A DNA stretch of 64,000 bases from Acidobacterium sp. S8 (GTDB lineage: Bacteria > Acidobacteriota > Terriglobia > Terriglobales > Acidobacteriaceae). Position 1 is the first letter of the stretch. Every line of letters begins with the position of its first letter. Positions 8,163-17,733 of the stretch are shown here, piece by piece. A model generated the notes under the pieces. That model was not told the origin of the DNA. It did not search any database and was given only the letters and a program-made list of their open reading frames with translations. The translations under genes were made by a program, and so were the position numbers. The DNA is taken from positions 612,729-676,728 of the forward strand of contig NZ_LMUM01000034.1 in the NCBI RefSeq assembly GCF_009765985.1. The letters run 5' to 3'.

Positions 8163-9572
8163 CTACTCCACCAGTGCCCGTAATGCTTCCTTTGGCGGCG
8201 TCTCTTTGCGAAACTCGCCCTCCCAGCGCGCCACCACGGCAGAAGCAAGGCAGTTTCCCACCACGTTCACCGTGGTCCGCCCCATATCCATCAACGCGTC
8301 AATTCCAAGAATGAGAAAAATTGGCTCCTCCGGCAGATGAAAGACCGACGAAGTAGCCAGCAGCACCACCAGCACGGCACGCGGCACCCCGGCAACGCCC
8401 TTGCTTGTCAGCATCAATACAGCCAGCATGAATATCTGCTGCTTCCAGCCCAGATGCATGCCGCCTGCCTGTGCCACGAACACTGAAGCAATGGCCAGAT
8501 AAAGCGCCGACCCGGCAAGATTGAAGCTGTATCCCGTCGGAATCACGAAACCGACGATCCTGCGCGGCACGCCAAAGGCCTCCATTGCCTCCATCGCGCG
8601 CGGCAGCGCAGCTTCTGAGGTGCTGGTAGCAAAAGCGATGGTGGCAGGCTCGGCAATAGCAGCCAGAAATCCGCGCAGCGGAATGCGCGCAATCAGCAGC
8701 GCAGGCAGCATTGCCAGCAATGCAAACGCGATTAGCGCGACATAGAGCGTCACCAGTAGCTTCGCCAGGCTCGCCATCACGCCCAGCCCGCCATGCGCCA
8801 CCGTGTAAGCCAGAGCCGCGCCCACGCCGATCGGCGCGTAGTACATCACAATGTTGGTAAAGGCGAACATCGTCTGCGTCAGCGATTCGGCTATGCGCAA
8901 CAATGGCGCACGCTGCTCTTCCTTCAACCGTGCGAGTGCAAGGCCAAAGATCAGCGCAAAAACCGCAACCTGCAGAATCTGATCCTCTGCGACCGATTTC
9001 GCGATATTCTCCGGAAATACGTGCAGCAGAAATTGCTGCCATGAAAGCCCGGTATCGTGCGGCGGCCCAGTCTCCATACGCATCTCAGCGTGCCCGTGGA
9101 TCGGCGCGTTTTGCACCGCATCCAGTCCGACTCCCGCTTTCGATACATTGATCGATACCAGCCCGATCACCAGCGCGACCGTCGTCAACACCTCAAAATA
9201 GATCAGCGACTTCAGCCCAAGTCTGCCGACGCTACGCATTTCACCGTGTCCCGCAATCCCGGTGATAAGCGTTCCCAGAATCAGCGGCGCAACGATCGCC
9301 TTGATCAGGCGCAGAAAAATATCGCTGAAAACACGCGCCTCTAAGGCCGCACTCGGCAGATCCAGCCCAAACTCCACGCCGGCCAGCATCCCCCAGATGA
9401 TCCATGCCGTAAGCGATCTCCGCCTGAACGCAAAAACCGTGAATACAATCAGCCCGAGCAGACGTAGCCACAGCCCAACATGAGAAGCATGCAGCGCAAT
9501 TCCGACGACGTAGAGAACTGCGCCGGCCATGCCAAGCCAGCTGCTGCGCTTTATCTTTGCTGAAGATGTCAT
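8163..9572 (-). CDS. Dicarboxylate/amino acid:cation symporter (DAACS, GltP-like), altered cation site
   Basis: This 469-residue inner-membrane carrier is of the glutamate transporter fold. The first reentrant-loop motif is ATSTSEAALP (315-324), the TM7 motif reads GYSFNLAGSALY and TM8 reads GIDALMDMGRTTVNVVGN. Arg432 in DMGRT corresponds to the arginine that binds the side-chain carboxylate in GltPh, so an acidic amino acid or dicarboxylate substrate is likely. The TM7 NMDGT aspartate (GltPh D312) is Ala353 and GltPh D405 is Asn440. Escherichia coli GltP, which is proton-coupled, shares the second change. Coupling by H+ rather than Na+ is therefore an inference. Confidence 0.88.
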   Translation of the reverse strand: MTSSAKIKRSSWLGMAGAVLYVVGIALHASHVGLWLRLLGLIVFTVFAFRRRSLTAWIIWGMLAGVEFGLDLPSAALEARVFSDIFLRLIKAIVAPLILGTLITGIAGHGEMRSVGRLGLKSLIYFEVLTTVALVIGLVSINVSKAGVGLDAVQNAPIHGHAEMRMETGPPHDTGLSWQQFLLHVFPENIAKSVAEDQILQVAVFALIFGLALARLKEEQRAPLLRIAESLTQTMFAFTNIVMYYAPIGVGAALAYTVAHGGLGVMASLAKLLVTLYVALIAFALLAMLPALLIARIPLRGFLAAIAEPATIAFATSTSEAALPRAMEAMEAFGVPRRIVGFVIPTGYSFNLAGSALYLAIASVFVAQAGGMHLGWKQQIFMLAVLMLTSKGVAGVPRAVLVVLLATSSVFHLPEEPIFLILGIDALMDMGRTTVNVVGNCLASAVVARWEGEFRKETPPKEALRALVE

Positions 9573-9634
9573 GGGTTCATTTCAACCATATGGCACTGCT
9601 AGCATAAAGCCAGACAGTTTCGAGAGGTTCGGAA

Positions 9635-10186
9635 ATGCGATTCGTTGCCCTGCCTGTTTCACTTGCCAGCCTGATTCTCTGCGTCTCTGCATCCGCTCAG
9701 CAACTGCAACTCGACCCGCTGGCGAAACCTTCGCCATCTGCCAACATGTCGAGCGCTTTGACGAATCCCGGCATCTCGCCCGGCGTGGCTTTTCTCTTTC
9801 AGCTTGAGGCCCAGTTTGCGGCAGATACGGCAAAGGCTGGCGGCAAAGCCTTCGCCTCGTGGTTCGCCGATGATGCCGTAACACTCGGCAACAAGCAGGC
9901 GCCAGTGATGGGCCACGCTGCCATCGCAGCGCAAACCACGTGGAGCCCGGAAGAATATCAATTGACCTGGACGCCGCAGGGCGGCGAGATGTCTGCCGCA
10001 GGCGACATGGGCTACACCTGGGGACATTATGAAGGCCATTCCAAAGATAAAAACGGCAACGCCGTCGTCACCAGTGGCCGCTATTTGACTATCTGGAAGA
10101 AACAGTCCGATGGAAAATGGAAAGTCACGCTCGACTCCAGCAGCGAAGAGCCGCCCTCAGCAGGCGATTGCTGCAAGGTGCCCTAA
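9635..10186 (+). CDS. Secreted DUF4440/SnoaL-like (NTF2 fold) protein
   Basis: This 183-residue protein begins with a signal peptide ending near ASAQQ (about residue 21), so it is exported. The mature part has the pattern of DUF4440: an N-terminal helix (FLFQLEAQFAADTAKAGGKAFASWFADDAVTL), then GHAAIAAQ, TWTPQGGEMSAAGDMGYTWG and GRYLTIWKKQSDGKWKVTLD. These cone-shaped proteins include enzymes and ligand binders, so no reaction can be assigned. It is convergent with acs and seems to be a single gene. Confidence 0.75.
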   Translation: MRFVALPVSLASLILCVSASAQQLQLDPLAKPSPSANMSSALTNPGISPGVAFLFQLEAQFAADTAKAGGKAFASWFADDAVTLGNKQAPVMGHAAIAAQTTWSPEEYQLTWTPQGGEMSAAGDMGYTWGHYEGHSKDKNGNAVVTSGRYLTIWKKQSDGKWKVTLDSSSEEPPSAGDCCKVP

Positions 10187-10235
10187 AAAATAAGTCCGAC
10201 AAAAAAGCCGGGCTTACGAATCTTGTAAACCTGAA

Positions 10236-12203
10236 CTACTCATCCTGCTCGCGCAGTTTGGCGATCACGTTGAAGTCTTCCAGCGTCGAAATATCTCCTT
10301 TGATATCCCCGCCTGCTGCCAGTTCGCGCAGTAACCGCCGCATGATTTTGCCCGACCGCGTCTTCGGCAGCTGTTCGGTAAAGCGAATGTCATCAGGACG
10401 CGCAAGCGCTCCAATCTCCTTGGCCACCCAGGCACGCAGCTCGTCTTTCAATTCTTTTGATGGCTCATAGCCGCTCTCGAGCGTGACAAACGCAGCAATC
10501 GCCTGCCCCTTCATCTCGTCCGGACGTCCCACCACCGCGGCTTCGGCAACCTTGGAGTGAGCCACCAGCGCCGACTCCACTTCCATCGTGCCAAGACGAT
10601 GACCACTCACATTGAGCACGTCATCGACGCGCCCCATCAGCCAGTAGCAGCCATCCTCATCCACGCGCGCGCCGTCACCGGTGAAGTACGATCCCGGAAT
10701 CTCCGACCAATAACCCTTCACGTAGCGCTCCGGGTTGTTGTAGATCGTTCGCGCCATTGAAGGCCACGGCTTGCGAATCACCAGCAACCCGCCATGTCCT
10801 GCCGGAACCGGCTGGCCTTCTTTTGTAACTACTTCAGGCACAATTCCAAAGAAAGGTCGCGTCGCTGAACCCGGCTTTGTCGGCACTGCACCCGGAATCG
10901 GCGCAATCATGATGGCGCCCGTCTCCGTCTGCCACCACGTATCGACAATCGGACAGCGCCCTTTGCCGACCTTATCGCGATACCACATCCACGCCTCAGG
11001 ATTGATCGGCTCGCCCACTGTCCCCAGCAACCGCAGCGAATCGAGCTTGTACTTTTCCAGATATTTCTCGCCCCATTTTATAAAGGCACGGATTGCCGTC
11101 GGTGCCGTATAGAAAATCGTGACCTTGTGATCGTCAATAATCTTCCAGAAGCGATCCATCTCCGGAAAATTCGGAGCGCCCTCATACATCAGCGTTGTCA
11201 CGCCATTCTGCAACACGCCATACACAACGTAAGAATGTCCCGTCACCCAGCCAATATCCGCCGAGCACCAGTACATATCATCTTCGCGCAGATCGAAGAT
11301 GTACTTGCTGGTAAGGTACGTCTGCACCGAATAGCCGCCAGTGGTATGCACCAGGCCTTTCGGCTTGCCTGTTGTTCCCGAGGTGTAAAGAATGTAAAGC
11401 GGATCTTCAGAGTCCAGCTCTTCAGCCGGGCAATCCGGAGCAGCTTTCGCCATCAGTTCATGCCACCAGTAGTCGCGTCCGGCCTGCATGTTTACTGGCG
11501 ATCCCGACCGCTGATATACCACAACGTCCTTCACTGTCGGACATTGCCCAACAGCCTCATCGACCGTCGCCTTGAGCTTCACTTCGTTACCGCGGCGATA
11601 CGCCGTATCCTGCGTCAGAATCGCTACGCATTCCGCATCGTTCACGCGGTCAACGATCGCATGCGCCGCAAAACCGCCAAAGATCACTGAATGCACCGCG
11701 CCAATACGTGCGCAGGCCAGCACTGCAATTGCAAGCTCTGGCGTCATGCCCATGTAGACAGCAACCCGGTCGCCCTTCTTGATGCCCAGGCCCTTCAGCA
11801 CATTGGCAAAGCGCTGCACTTCGCCGTGCAGATCGCCAAAAGTCAATCTACGGATCTCTCCTGGCTCGCCTTCCCAGACAATCGCGACCTTATCTCGCTT
11901 GTCGCCCAGCGCGTGCCGATCGACGCAGTTGTAGCAGAGATTTGTCTTCCCGCCGACAAACCACTTTGCCCATGGCTCATTCCACTCCAGCACCTTGTCC
12001 CACGGTTTGAACCAGTGCAACTCTCGTGCAGCATCCGCCCAGAAACTCTCCGGATCTTCTACAGATCGCCGGTAAATCTCTTCATACTCGGCGAGGTTTT
12101 TGACATGCGCTTTAGCGGCAAATTCGGCAGGCGGAGGAAAGACACGGTTTTCGCGTAGCGTGGAATCAAGATGGGGATCATGGCTTGCGGTCGTTAAAGA
12201 CAT
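10236..12203 (-). CDS. acs: Acetyl-CoA synthetase (AMP-forming)
   Basis: The enzyme activates acetate to acetyl-AMP and then acetyl-CoA. The start is taken at ATG 12203 (655 residues, reading [10 protein letters not shown]); the open frame extends 23 codons upstream, but that stretch is unlike the family. Visible motifs are [17 protein letters not shown] (P-loop-like), [47 protein letters not shown], and the C-terminal [11 protein letters not shown] holding the lysine usually regulated by acetylation. Length is normal. No acetylase gene is nearby. Confidence 0.95.
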   Translation of the reverse strand: MSLTTASHDPHLDSTLRENRVFPPPAEFAAKAHVKNLAEYEEIYRRSVEDPESFWADAARELHWFKPWDKVLEWNEPWAKWFVGGKTNLCYNCVDRHALGDKRDKVAIVWEGEPGEIRRLTFGDLHGEVQRFANVLKGLGIKKGDRVAVYMGMTPELAIAVLACARIGAVHSVIFGGFAAHAIVDRVNDAECVAILTQDTAYRRGNEVKLKATVDEAVGQCPTVKDVVVYQRSGSPVNMQAGRDYWWHELMAKAAPDCPAEELDSEDPLYILYTSGTTGKPKGLVHTTGGYSVQTYLTSKYIFDLREDDMYWCSADIGWVTGHSYVVYGVLQNGVTTLMYEGAPNFPEMDRFWKIIDDHKVTIFYTAPTAIRAFIKWGEKYLEKYKLDSLRLLGTVGEPINPEAWMWYRDKVGKGRCPIVDTWWQTETGAIMIAPIPGAVPTKPGSATRPFFGIVPEVVTKEGQPVPAGHGGLLVIRKPWPSMARTIYNNPERYVKGYWSEIPGSYFTGDGARVDEDGCYWLMGRVDDVLNVSGHRLGTMEVESALVAHSKVAEAAVVGRPDEMKGQAIAAFVTLESGYEPSKELKDELRAWVAKEIGALARPDDIRFTEQLPKTRSGKIMRRLLRELAAGGDIKGDISTLEDFNVIAKLREQDE

Positions 12204-12400
12204 GCTTCTAGCTGTACCTCTTTGGGCTCGAAGGAGATTGAGAACGAAGAAAAAACAATTCTTCTCCCGCAATCACGTTAAAGGCTGGCTACTGGAAGTG
12301 GCAAGGGCTTTTCTGTATAGACAGGTATACATGGTGCCATTTGTAGCCTCGTGCCAAGAAAAATCGTGCTATTTTAGCTGTGTTCTTAAGGGATCGCACA

Positions 12401-13195
12401 ATGAAACGAGTCGCCCTCCTCGTAGTGCTTCTGCAGGCAGTGTTTGCATCCTCCCTCGCGGCCGGACAGCAAGCTCCTCAGGATGCTCCGCACGCCCCAG
12501 ATGGAGGTACATTTGAGCGAATCAATAATATCGACATCCCGCCCGTCGCCAATGCTCCTTTTACTGCGACGGTAAGTGCCGAATGGATACGGAAGCTTGA
12601 GGACGGCGGCACGATTACCATTTCAAATCATCGACAGGTCGCGCGCGATAGCAGTGGACGCGTCTTTCAGGAGCGGAGGCTGCTAGTACCTGGCGGCGAC
12701 CAGAAAACCTCTCCCATCTCTGAACTCGACTTCAGCGATCCAAATCAGCATGAACTCTATATTTGCTTCCCATCCGCGCATACATGCTCTCTGCGTGACT
12801 ACTATGTACCAGCGGATTTTCACCTTCCCCAGCCCGGCGAGTTGCCTAGCCACCAGGGCAACCTGACCCGCGAAGATCTGGGTAAAAACACACTGGACGG
12901 CGTGGAAGTTGTCGGGACACGGGAAACTCTTACTCTCAATCAGGGTACGATCGGCAATTCCCAACCGCTGTCTGTCACCAAGGAGTTCTGGTACTCACCT
13001 CAGCTGGGAATCAATCTGCTGGTCAAACGTGTCGACCCCCGTCACGGCACGCAGATTTTTTCTGTCTCGGAGTTGAAGTTGGTGTCTACCCAGCCCGCGA
13101 CTTTCCAGCCTCCGCAGGGATACGCCATTAAGGACATGCGTTCCCCGACAGATCAACAGTCTGAAGGAAGTCCGGTCACACTGCATAATCCATAG
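12401..13195 (+). CDS. Secreted protein of unknown function
   Basis: This 264-residue protein starts at ATG 12401, with AAGGGA upstream. A signal peptide (MKRVALLVVLLQAVFASSLAAG) is followed by a mature part rich in beta strand: FTATVSAEWIRKLEDGGTITISNHRQVARDS, SGRVFQERR, LDGVEVVGTRETLT and KEFWYSPQLGINLLVKRVDPRHGTQIFSV. The layout recalls secreted acidobacterial proteins with a LolA/LppX-like fold, but I cannot name a family. It is convergent with galE and I see no clear terminator between them. Confidence 0.7.
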   Translation: MKRVALLVVLLQAVFASSLAAGQQAPQDAPHAPDGGTFERINNIDIPPVANAPFTATVSAEWIRKLEDGGTITISNHRQVARDSSGRVFQERRLLVPGGDQKTSPISELDFSDPNQHELYICFPSAHTCSLRDYYVPADFHLPQPGELPSHQGNLTREDLGKNTLDGVEVVGTRETLTLNQGTIGNSQPLSVTKEFWYSPQLGINLLVKRVDPRHGTQIFSVSELKLVSTQPATFQPPQGYAIKDMRSPTDQQSEGSPVTLHNP

Positions 13196-13268
13196 CTGAG
13201 TGCGATGACACTCTTCTTTGAGCGGTCGCTGGAAAACTACCGCTAAAGAGTCCTCTCGGTCGTGACCG

Positions 13269-14237
13269 CTACTGATAACGCAGCTGATGCCATTTCCATG
13301 CGCTCGCCACAATGTCGTCAAGCCTGGCAAACGAGGGCTTCCAGCCGAGTTCGCTTTCGATCTTCTGTGAACTCGCAATCAATACAGCCGGATCGCCCGA
13401 ACGCCGCTCCGTCTCTTCCACCGGAATCGGATGCCCGGTGACGCGGCGCGCCGATTCAATCACTTCCAGAATGGAAAAGCCCTGACCGTTGCCAATGTTG
13501 TAAATCAACCGGTTTCGTTCGGCAAGCGCCTCAAATGCCAGCAGATGCGCCTGTGCCAGGTCCTGCACATGGATGTAATCCCGAATGCATGTTCCGTCCG
13601 GCGTCGGATAATCTCGGCCGTAAATCTTTATATTTTTGCGTTTTCCGAGTGCTACATCCAGAATCAGCGGAATGAGATGAGATTCCGGCTCGTGCGCTTC
13701 GCCTCGTCCCTCAATAGCGCCAGCTACGTTGAAATATCGTAGGCTGGCATAACGGAAGCCATGCACACGGTTCATCCACGTCAGCATCTGCTCGACCAGC
13801 AGCTTCGATTCCCCATAGGCATTCGTCGGGCGTAGCGGCGCATCTTCCCGAATAGGTGTCGATTCCGGCTCTCCATAAACGGCCGCCGTCGATGAAAAAA
13901 CCAGCCGGTTGATGCTTTTCGCCAGCATCGCTTCCAGCAATACAAGCGTGGACGATGAGTTGTTGCGAAAATAAAGTTCCGGCTTCTTCATGCTCTCGCC
14001 GGCCTCAATGAGAGCGGCAAAGTGCATCACTCCGTCAAATTTCCTGGAAGAAAAGAGCTGTTCCAATTTGGAACGGTCAGCGATATCTCCCTCCACGAAT
14101 TCAGCTCGCTCGGGGACCATGGATCTGTGTCCATGGCAGAGGTTGTCGTAAATTGTGACTTCGTGACCGTTGTCCAGCAGAAGATTTGCGACCGTGCCGC
14201 CGATATAGCCAGCCCCGCCCGTAACCAAAAGTCTCAC
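13269..14237 (-). CDS. galE: UDP-glucose 4-epimerase
   Basis: This 322-residue extended short-chain dehydrogenase interconverts UDP-glucose and UDP-galactose, supplying sugars for surface polysaccharides. The Rossmann motif GGAGYIGG lies at residues 7-14, followed by the catalytic SSTAAVYG serine and the YGESK tyrosine/lysine pair, then RYFNVAGA and TPDGTCIRDYIHVQDLA. It starts with GTG at 14237, supported by AGGAG seven bases upstream. It is likely monocistronic. A long 463-base gap separates it from the divergent tonB-like gene. Confidence 0.93.
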   Translation of the reverse strand: MRLLVTGGAGYIGGTVANLLLDNGHEVTIYDNLCHGHRSMVPERAEFVEGDIADRSKLEQLFSSRKFDGVMHFAALIEAGESMKKPELYFRNNSSSTLVLLEAMLAKSINRLVFSSTAAVYGEPESTPIREDAPLRPTNAYGESKLLVEQMLTWMNRVHGFRYASLRYFNVAGAIEGRGEAHEPESHLIPLILDVALGKRKNIKIYGRDYPTPDGTCIRDYIHVQDLAQAHLLAFEALAERNRLIYNIGNGQGFSILEVIESARRVTGHPIPVEETERRSGDPAVLIASSQKIESELGWKPSFARLDDIVASAWKWHQLRYQ

Positions 14238-14700
14238 GTTATCTCCTCGTATCGCTTTGAATTATAGCTATTTCCATTGCAGGGACTGAGGCAACCGAAG
14301 CGGGCTCTTTGGCAGTCGAACATTATGGTGGAGAAGGTCTGACAAACAAATTTACACAGACGCAACCGCTTTCTGCGGTAATACTTACGCGGTTCTCCCC
14401 GCCTCAATGGAATTAAGGGGGATGTTACCAAAATCATTACTTTTGTAACATGCATGAAAGAGGATAGTAGTTCGACCTTTCTGCGCTTTTGCAGGAATAT
14501 CGTACGATCACTATCAATCGAGCACATTTGGAAGCCATCTTGCTACATTAATTCGGGAGCAGCTTGAAAAGTGCATTTTTGGCACCGAACAGGTACGTAA
14601 TCCTCACCGAACGAAAACAAACGCGGTGCGCAGTCGCTATAAATTGCGTCTTTAATAATGCGATATCAAATTTACCCGGATATTTTGATCTACTGACTCT
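14238..14700. other. Long intergenic region between galE and the TonB-like gene, with an inverted repeat
   Basis: No gene is convincing in these 463 bases; the 97-codon minus-strand frame here has no family character. The region is more AT-rich than its neighbours and must hold the galE and tonB-cassette promoters. It contains an inverted repeat, ATGTTACCAAAA (14422-14433) and TTTTGTAACAT (14441-14451), separated by seven bases and differing by one extra C. This could be a regulator binding site about 250 bases upstream of the TonB-like gene. Confidence 0.4.
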
Positions 14701-15777
14701 ATGGCAAGTAACGATCCGCTAAATCAATCCACCTTTGGCCTCCTTCCAGAGCCTAAGGGACGCCTTGGGTCTTTCGGCATCAGCGCAATTGTGAATGGCG
14801 TGGCAGGTGCGATCCTGATTCTGCTTACCATGGCCCAGGTGCATAAGGAGAAAGTGCGCCGCTACGAAGCTACGCAGCTCGTTTTCCCGGTGGAACAGCC
14901 CAAGCCATACATTCCGCCTGCCCCCAAGGTGAAGGTCATTCCTCCTCCGCCGAAGATCGACCAGCCCCCGAAGATCTCTATCCCCAAGCCTCAGCCTGAA
15001 CCACCCAAACCGGTTGCGGTGAAAATTCCGACCCCCGACGTGCATCCTGTAGTCGCTGCACCACCAAAGGCAGTTGCTCCGCCGCCGCAGCCGAAGGTAG
15101 GCCTGTTCAAGAGCGCGACACCGACAGCGGTCGCCAACAATACTTCCGCACCATCCCTGAAAACTGGCGGATTCGGCGACCCCGTAGGCGTAACGCCCAA
15201 TCCCAGCGCCAGCCGTCCAGCAAATATCGCGGCGGTCGGTGCTTTTGGGGCTGCGCCTGGCGCTGCCCAGGGTGCTGGCGCTGCCCGGCAGGGCAGTGTT
15301 CAAGGTACAGCTTTCGGTTCCGGAGTCGCCAACGGCGTCCCGGGCGGCAAAGACCATGGCACAGTCGCCTCAGCCGGATTCAGCAACGGCGTCGTAGGCG
15401 GAACGGGCGCGCCCGGCAGCCACGGAACTGCGGCGGTGGCGGCGGGCGGTTTCGGCCAGACGACAGGCAGCGGCTCCAGTCAGCCAGTCGCAAAGGTCAA
15501 AGAACCGGCTTCCACGCCGATCGTGGTCGTAAACAAGCCACTTCCGCAATACACTCAGGAAGCAAAACAGCTCAAGATTGAGGGGGATGTCACCCTCGAA
15601 GTCCGTTTCACTGCTTCTGGCCAGGTTGAAGTGCTGAAAGTCGTTCAGGGACTGGGACACGGGCTGGATGAGCAGGCTAAACTGGCAGCCGAACGAATTC
15701 GTTTTAAGCCCGCCACGAAGAATGGAGCGGCGGTCGACCAGGTAAGCGTAATTCATATCAGTTTTCAGCTTGCTTGA
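14701..15777 (+). CDS. TonB family protein (energy transducer or C-terminal TonB-box-binding protein)
   Basis: This 358-residue protein has an N-terminal cytoplasmic stretch, one membrane segment (about 27-45), a long Pro/Lys-rich periplasmic spacer (about 62-125), then a Gly/Ala-rich low-complexity region (about 160-255). A C-terminal TonB domain follows (about 268-358: PLPQYTQEAKQLKIEGDVTLEVRF, RIRFKPATKNG). TonB normally carries proton-motive-force energy from ExbB-ExbD to outer-membrane receptors. Neither exbB nor exbD is nearby, so it must borrow them or serve another role. It leads a three-gene envelope cassette. Confidence 0.88.
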   Translation: MASNDPLNQSTFGLLPEPKGRLGSFGISAIVNGVAGAILILLTMAQVHKEKVRRYEATQLVFPVEQPKPYIPPAPKVKVIPPPPKIDQPPKISIPKPQPEPPKPVAVKIPTPDVHPVVAAPPKAVAPPPQPKVGLFKSATPTAVANNTSAPSLKTGGFGDPVGVTPNPSASRPANIAAVGAFGAAPGAAQGAGAARQGSVQGTAFGSGVANGVPGGKDHGTVASAGFSNGVVGGTGAPGSHGTAAVAAGGFGQTTGSGSSQPVAKVKEPASTPIVVVNKPLPQYTQEAKQLKIEGDVTLEVRFTASGQVEVLKVVQGLGHGLDEQAKLAAERIRFKPATKNGAAVDQVSVIHISFQLA

Positions 15778-15862
15778 GCTGTCGACAAGAGAAGTTTGAC
15801 TGAATCTAATTTTGATTTTGTTGTTTCAAAGCACACGAGAGAAAGAACACAGGAGTCAGGAA

Positions 15863-17656
15863 ATGCCCTTTCGCAAGTTATGGATGACCGGTTTATCGGT
15901 TTCTTTGGCGATTTTGACCGCCCAGGCGAAGACGCCAAAATTCACGCCCCCGGTTCCTCTCACTCCCGAGCAGACCGCATTGATTCAGAAAGCGATCGCT
16001 CAGGAAAAAGTAACCGTAAAGGCAATCGAGTCGCATACGCCAGTCGTGCAGACCTACATCCAGAACATGCGACCTGACCCAAAGCTTTATTCTGTTCCGG
16101 AATCGGACCAATATATGCTCGGTCGCGTGGATTTCGGCAAGACCTTCAGTAATAAGGGCTACGAGGAAAAGTCAGCTTCCCACGGCTTCTTTAAAGGCTC
16201 GTTCAAATATGTCAGCGGTCTGACCAAGAGCTTCAACCTCAGTTATTCGCCCACTGGATTCATGGACATGATGTTCCTCGATCCGGTCAGCTTCGACATG
16301 CAGCATTACGATTTCGTGTATGTCCGCCGCGAGTTCCTGGGCAGCATCCGCACCCTCGTTTTCGATGTGCGTCCCAAGCCAAAAACCGGGGCTGGCCGAT
16401 TCTTCGGGCGTATCTGGATTGAGGATCAGGACGGCAACATTGTTCGCTTCAACGGTACTTACAGCAGCAATCCGAACGATGACGTGACGCGCTATTACCA
16501 CTTTGATAGCTGGCGTCTGAATGTACAGCCGGACATCTGGCTACCTGCAGCAATCTATGTAGAAGAATCGAAGGGCGGCACGGGCAAGAAAAATGGCGGT
16601 TTCCGCGCCCAGTCCCATTTCTGGGGTTACTCTCTCAAGCTTCCCACCCGGGAATCAGATGCGGAATCGATGACAATCGAGAACGCTCAGGACCAAAGCG
16701 AAAACTCTCAGGATGTCAGTCCATTGGCAGCCAGGCGTGAGTGGGTTTCACAAGCGGAATCGAACGTTCTCGACCGTCTCGTGCAGGCTGGCCTGCTGGC
16801 GCCGCCCAGCGACTTCGACAAAGTGCTCGAGCAAGTTACGAACAACATCATCATCGGCAACAAGCTCAACCTTCCCGGCGATATTCATTGCCGCGTCATG
16901 ATGACTACCCCGCTCGAATCGCTGGCTATCGGCAATACCATTCTGCTGAGCAAAGGGCTGGTTGATGTGCTGCCGCAGGAAGAGGATTTGGCTGCTGTAT
17001 TGAGCTTTCAGCTGGCGCACATTGTGCTCGGACACCATATTGACACGCGATACGCCTTCAATGACCGTCTGCTCTTTCCTGACGAGGCGACATTGGAACG
17101 CATTGAGATGAATCACACCCCAGCTGACAACGAAGCAGCGGCCAAAAGGGGGATGGACCTGTTCAATGGCTCCATTTATCACGATAAAAACGCCACCGTC
17201 AGCCTCTTTTATCAGCAACTCGCAGTTCGCGCTAAATCGTTGCCCGCCCTGGTGACACCCCGTTTAGGCGATTCCCTGCTCAAGGCGGATGGAACACCGT
17301 GGATGGCTGGCTTCCTTAATCATGGACCAAAGCTGAACATCGAAGATGTGGCCCAGGATCGCGCTGCCTTGCCCATCGGCAGCCACTTGCGCATAGATCC
17401 CTGGAACGATCGGGTATATGCGTTGAATTTGCGTGCCGATCAGATCCTGAATCCGGGTGACAAGATGCCACTCGAATTATCGCCGGTCTATTTCCGGCTG
17501 CAGCGCTATCAGGCGCCTGCTGCGGCGGCATCTGCAGTTCCTGCAAACGCTCCTCAAACTGGACAGGCGCAGCCGCCAGCGGCAGATAACAATGCTCCGG
17601 CACCAGACAATAACAATGCTCAACCCCAGGCACAGCCGCAACAAAACCCTCAGTAG
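15863..17656 (+). CDS. Exported M48-like protein with degenerate zinc site (putative pseudopeptidase)
   Basis: The start is taken at ATG 15863, which follows AGGAGTCAGGAA, giving 597 residues with a signal peptide. Residues about 90-260 look like a LolA/lipoprotein-sorting-type beta domain (FVYVRREFLGSIRTLVFDVRP, IWIEDQDGNIVRFNGTY). Residues about 300-500 follow the M48 peptidase layout (NNIIIGNKLNLPGDIHCRV, IGNTILLSKGLVDVL). The place of the HExxH helix reads FQLAH (382-386), losing the first zinc histidine and catalytic glutamate, and the expected ExxAD glutamate is His418. The C-terminus is a Gln/Ala/Pro/Asn-rich tail. A chaperone or binding role is more likely than proteolysis. Confidence 0.75.
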   Translation: MPFRKLWMTGLSVSLAILTAQAKTPKFTPPVPLTPEQTALIQKAIAQEKVTVKAIESHTPVVQTYIQNMRPDPKLYSVPESDQYMLGRVDFGKTFSNKGYEEKSASHGFFKGSFKYVSGLTKSFNLSYSPTGFMDMMFLDPVSFDMQHYDFVYVRREFLGSIRTLVFDVRPKPKTGAGRFFGRIWIEDQDGNIVRFNGTYSSNPNDDVTRYYHFDSWRLNVQPDIWLPAAIYVEESKGGTGKKNGGFRAQSHFWGYSLKLPTRESDAESMTIENAQDQSENSQDVSPLAARREWVSQAESNVLDRLVQAGLLAPPSDFDKVLEQVTNNIIIGNKLNLPGDIHCRVMMTTPLESLAIGNTILLSKGLVDVLPQEEDLAAVLSFQLAHIVLGHHIDTRYAFNDRLLFPDEATLERIEMNHTPADNEAAAKRGMDLFNGSIYHDKNATVSLFYQQLAVRAKSLPALVTPRLGDSLLKADGTPWMAGFLNHGPKLNIEDVAQDRAALPIGSHLRIDPWNDRVYALNLRADQILNPGDKMPLELSPVYFRLQRYQAPAAAASAVPANAPQTGQAQPPAADNNAPAPDNNNAQPQAQPQQNPQ

Positions 17657-17733
17657 GGTATGAGCAAAGGTAAATAAAAATTGCAATAGCTTCATGAATT
17701 TCTTGGCAGATCGCTTATTTTGGAGATCGCAAC

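Noticed and set aside
14234-14527. 97-codon minus-strand frame between galE and the TonB-like gene
   Set aside because: It has no ribosome binding site, its composition is unlike the neighbours, and it overlaps the galE start region and the likely promoters.
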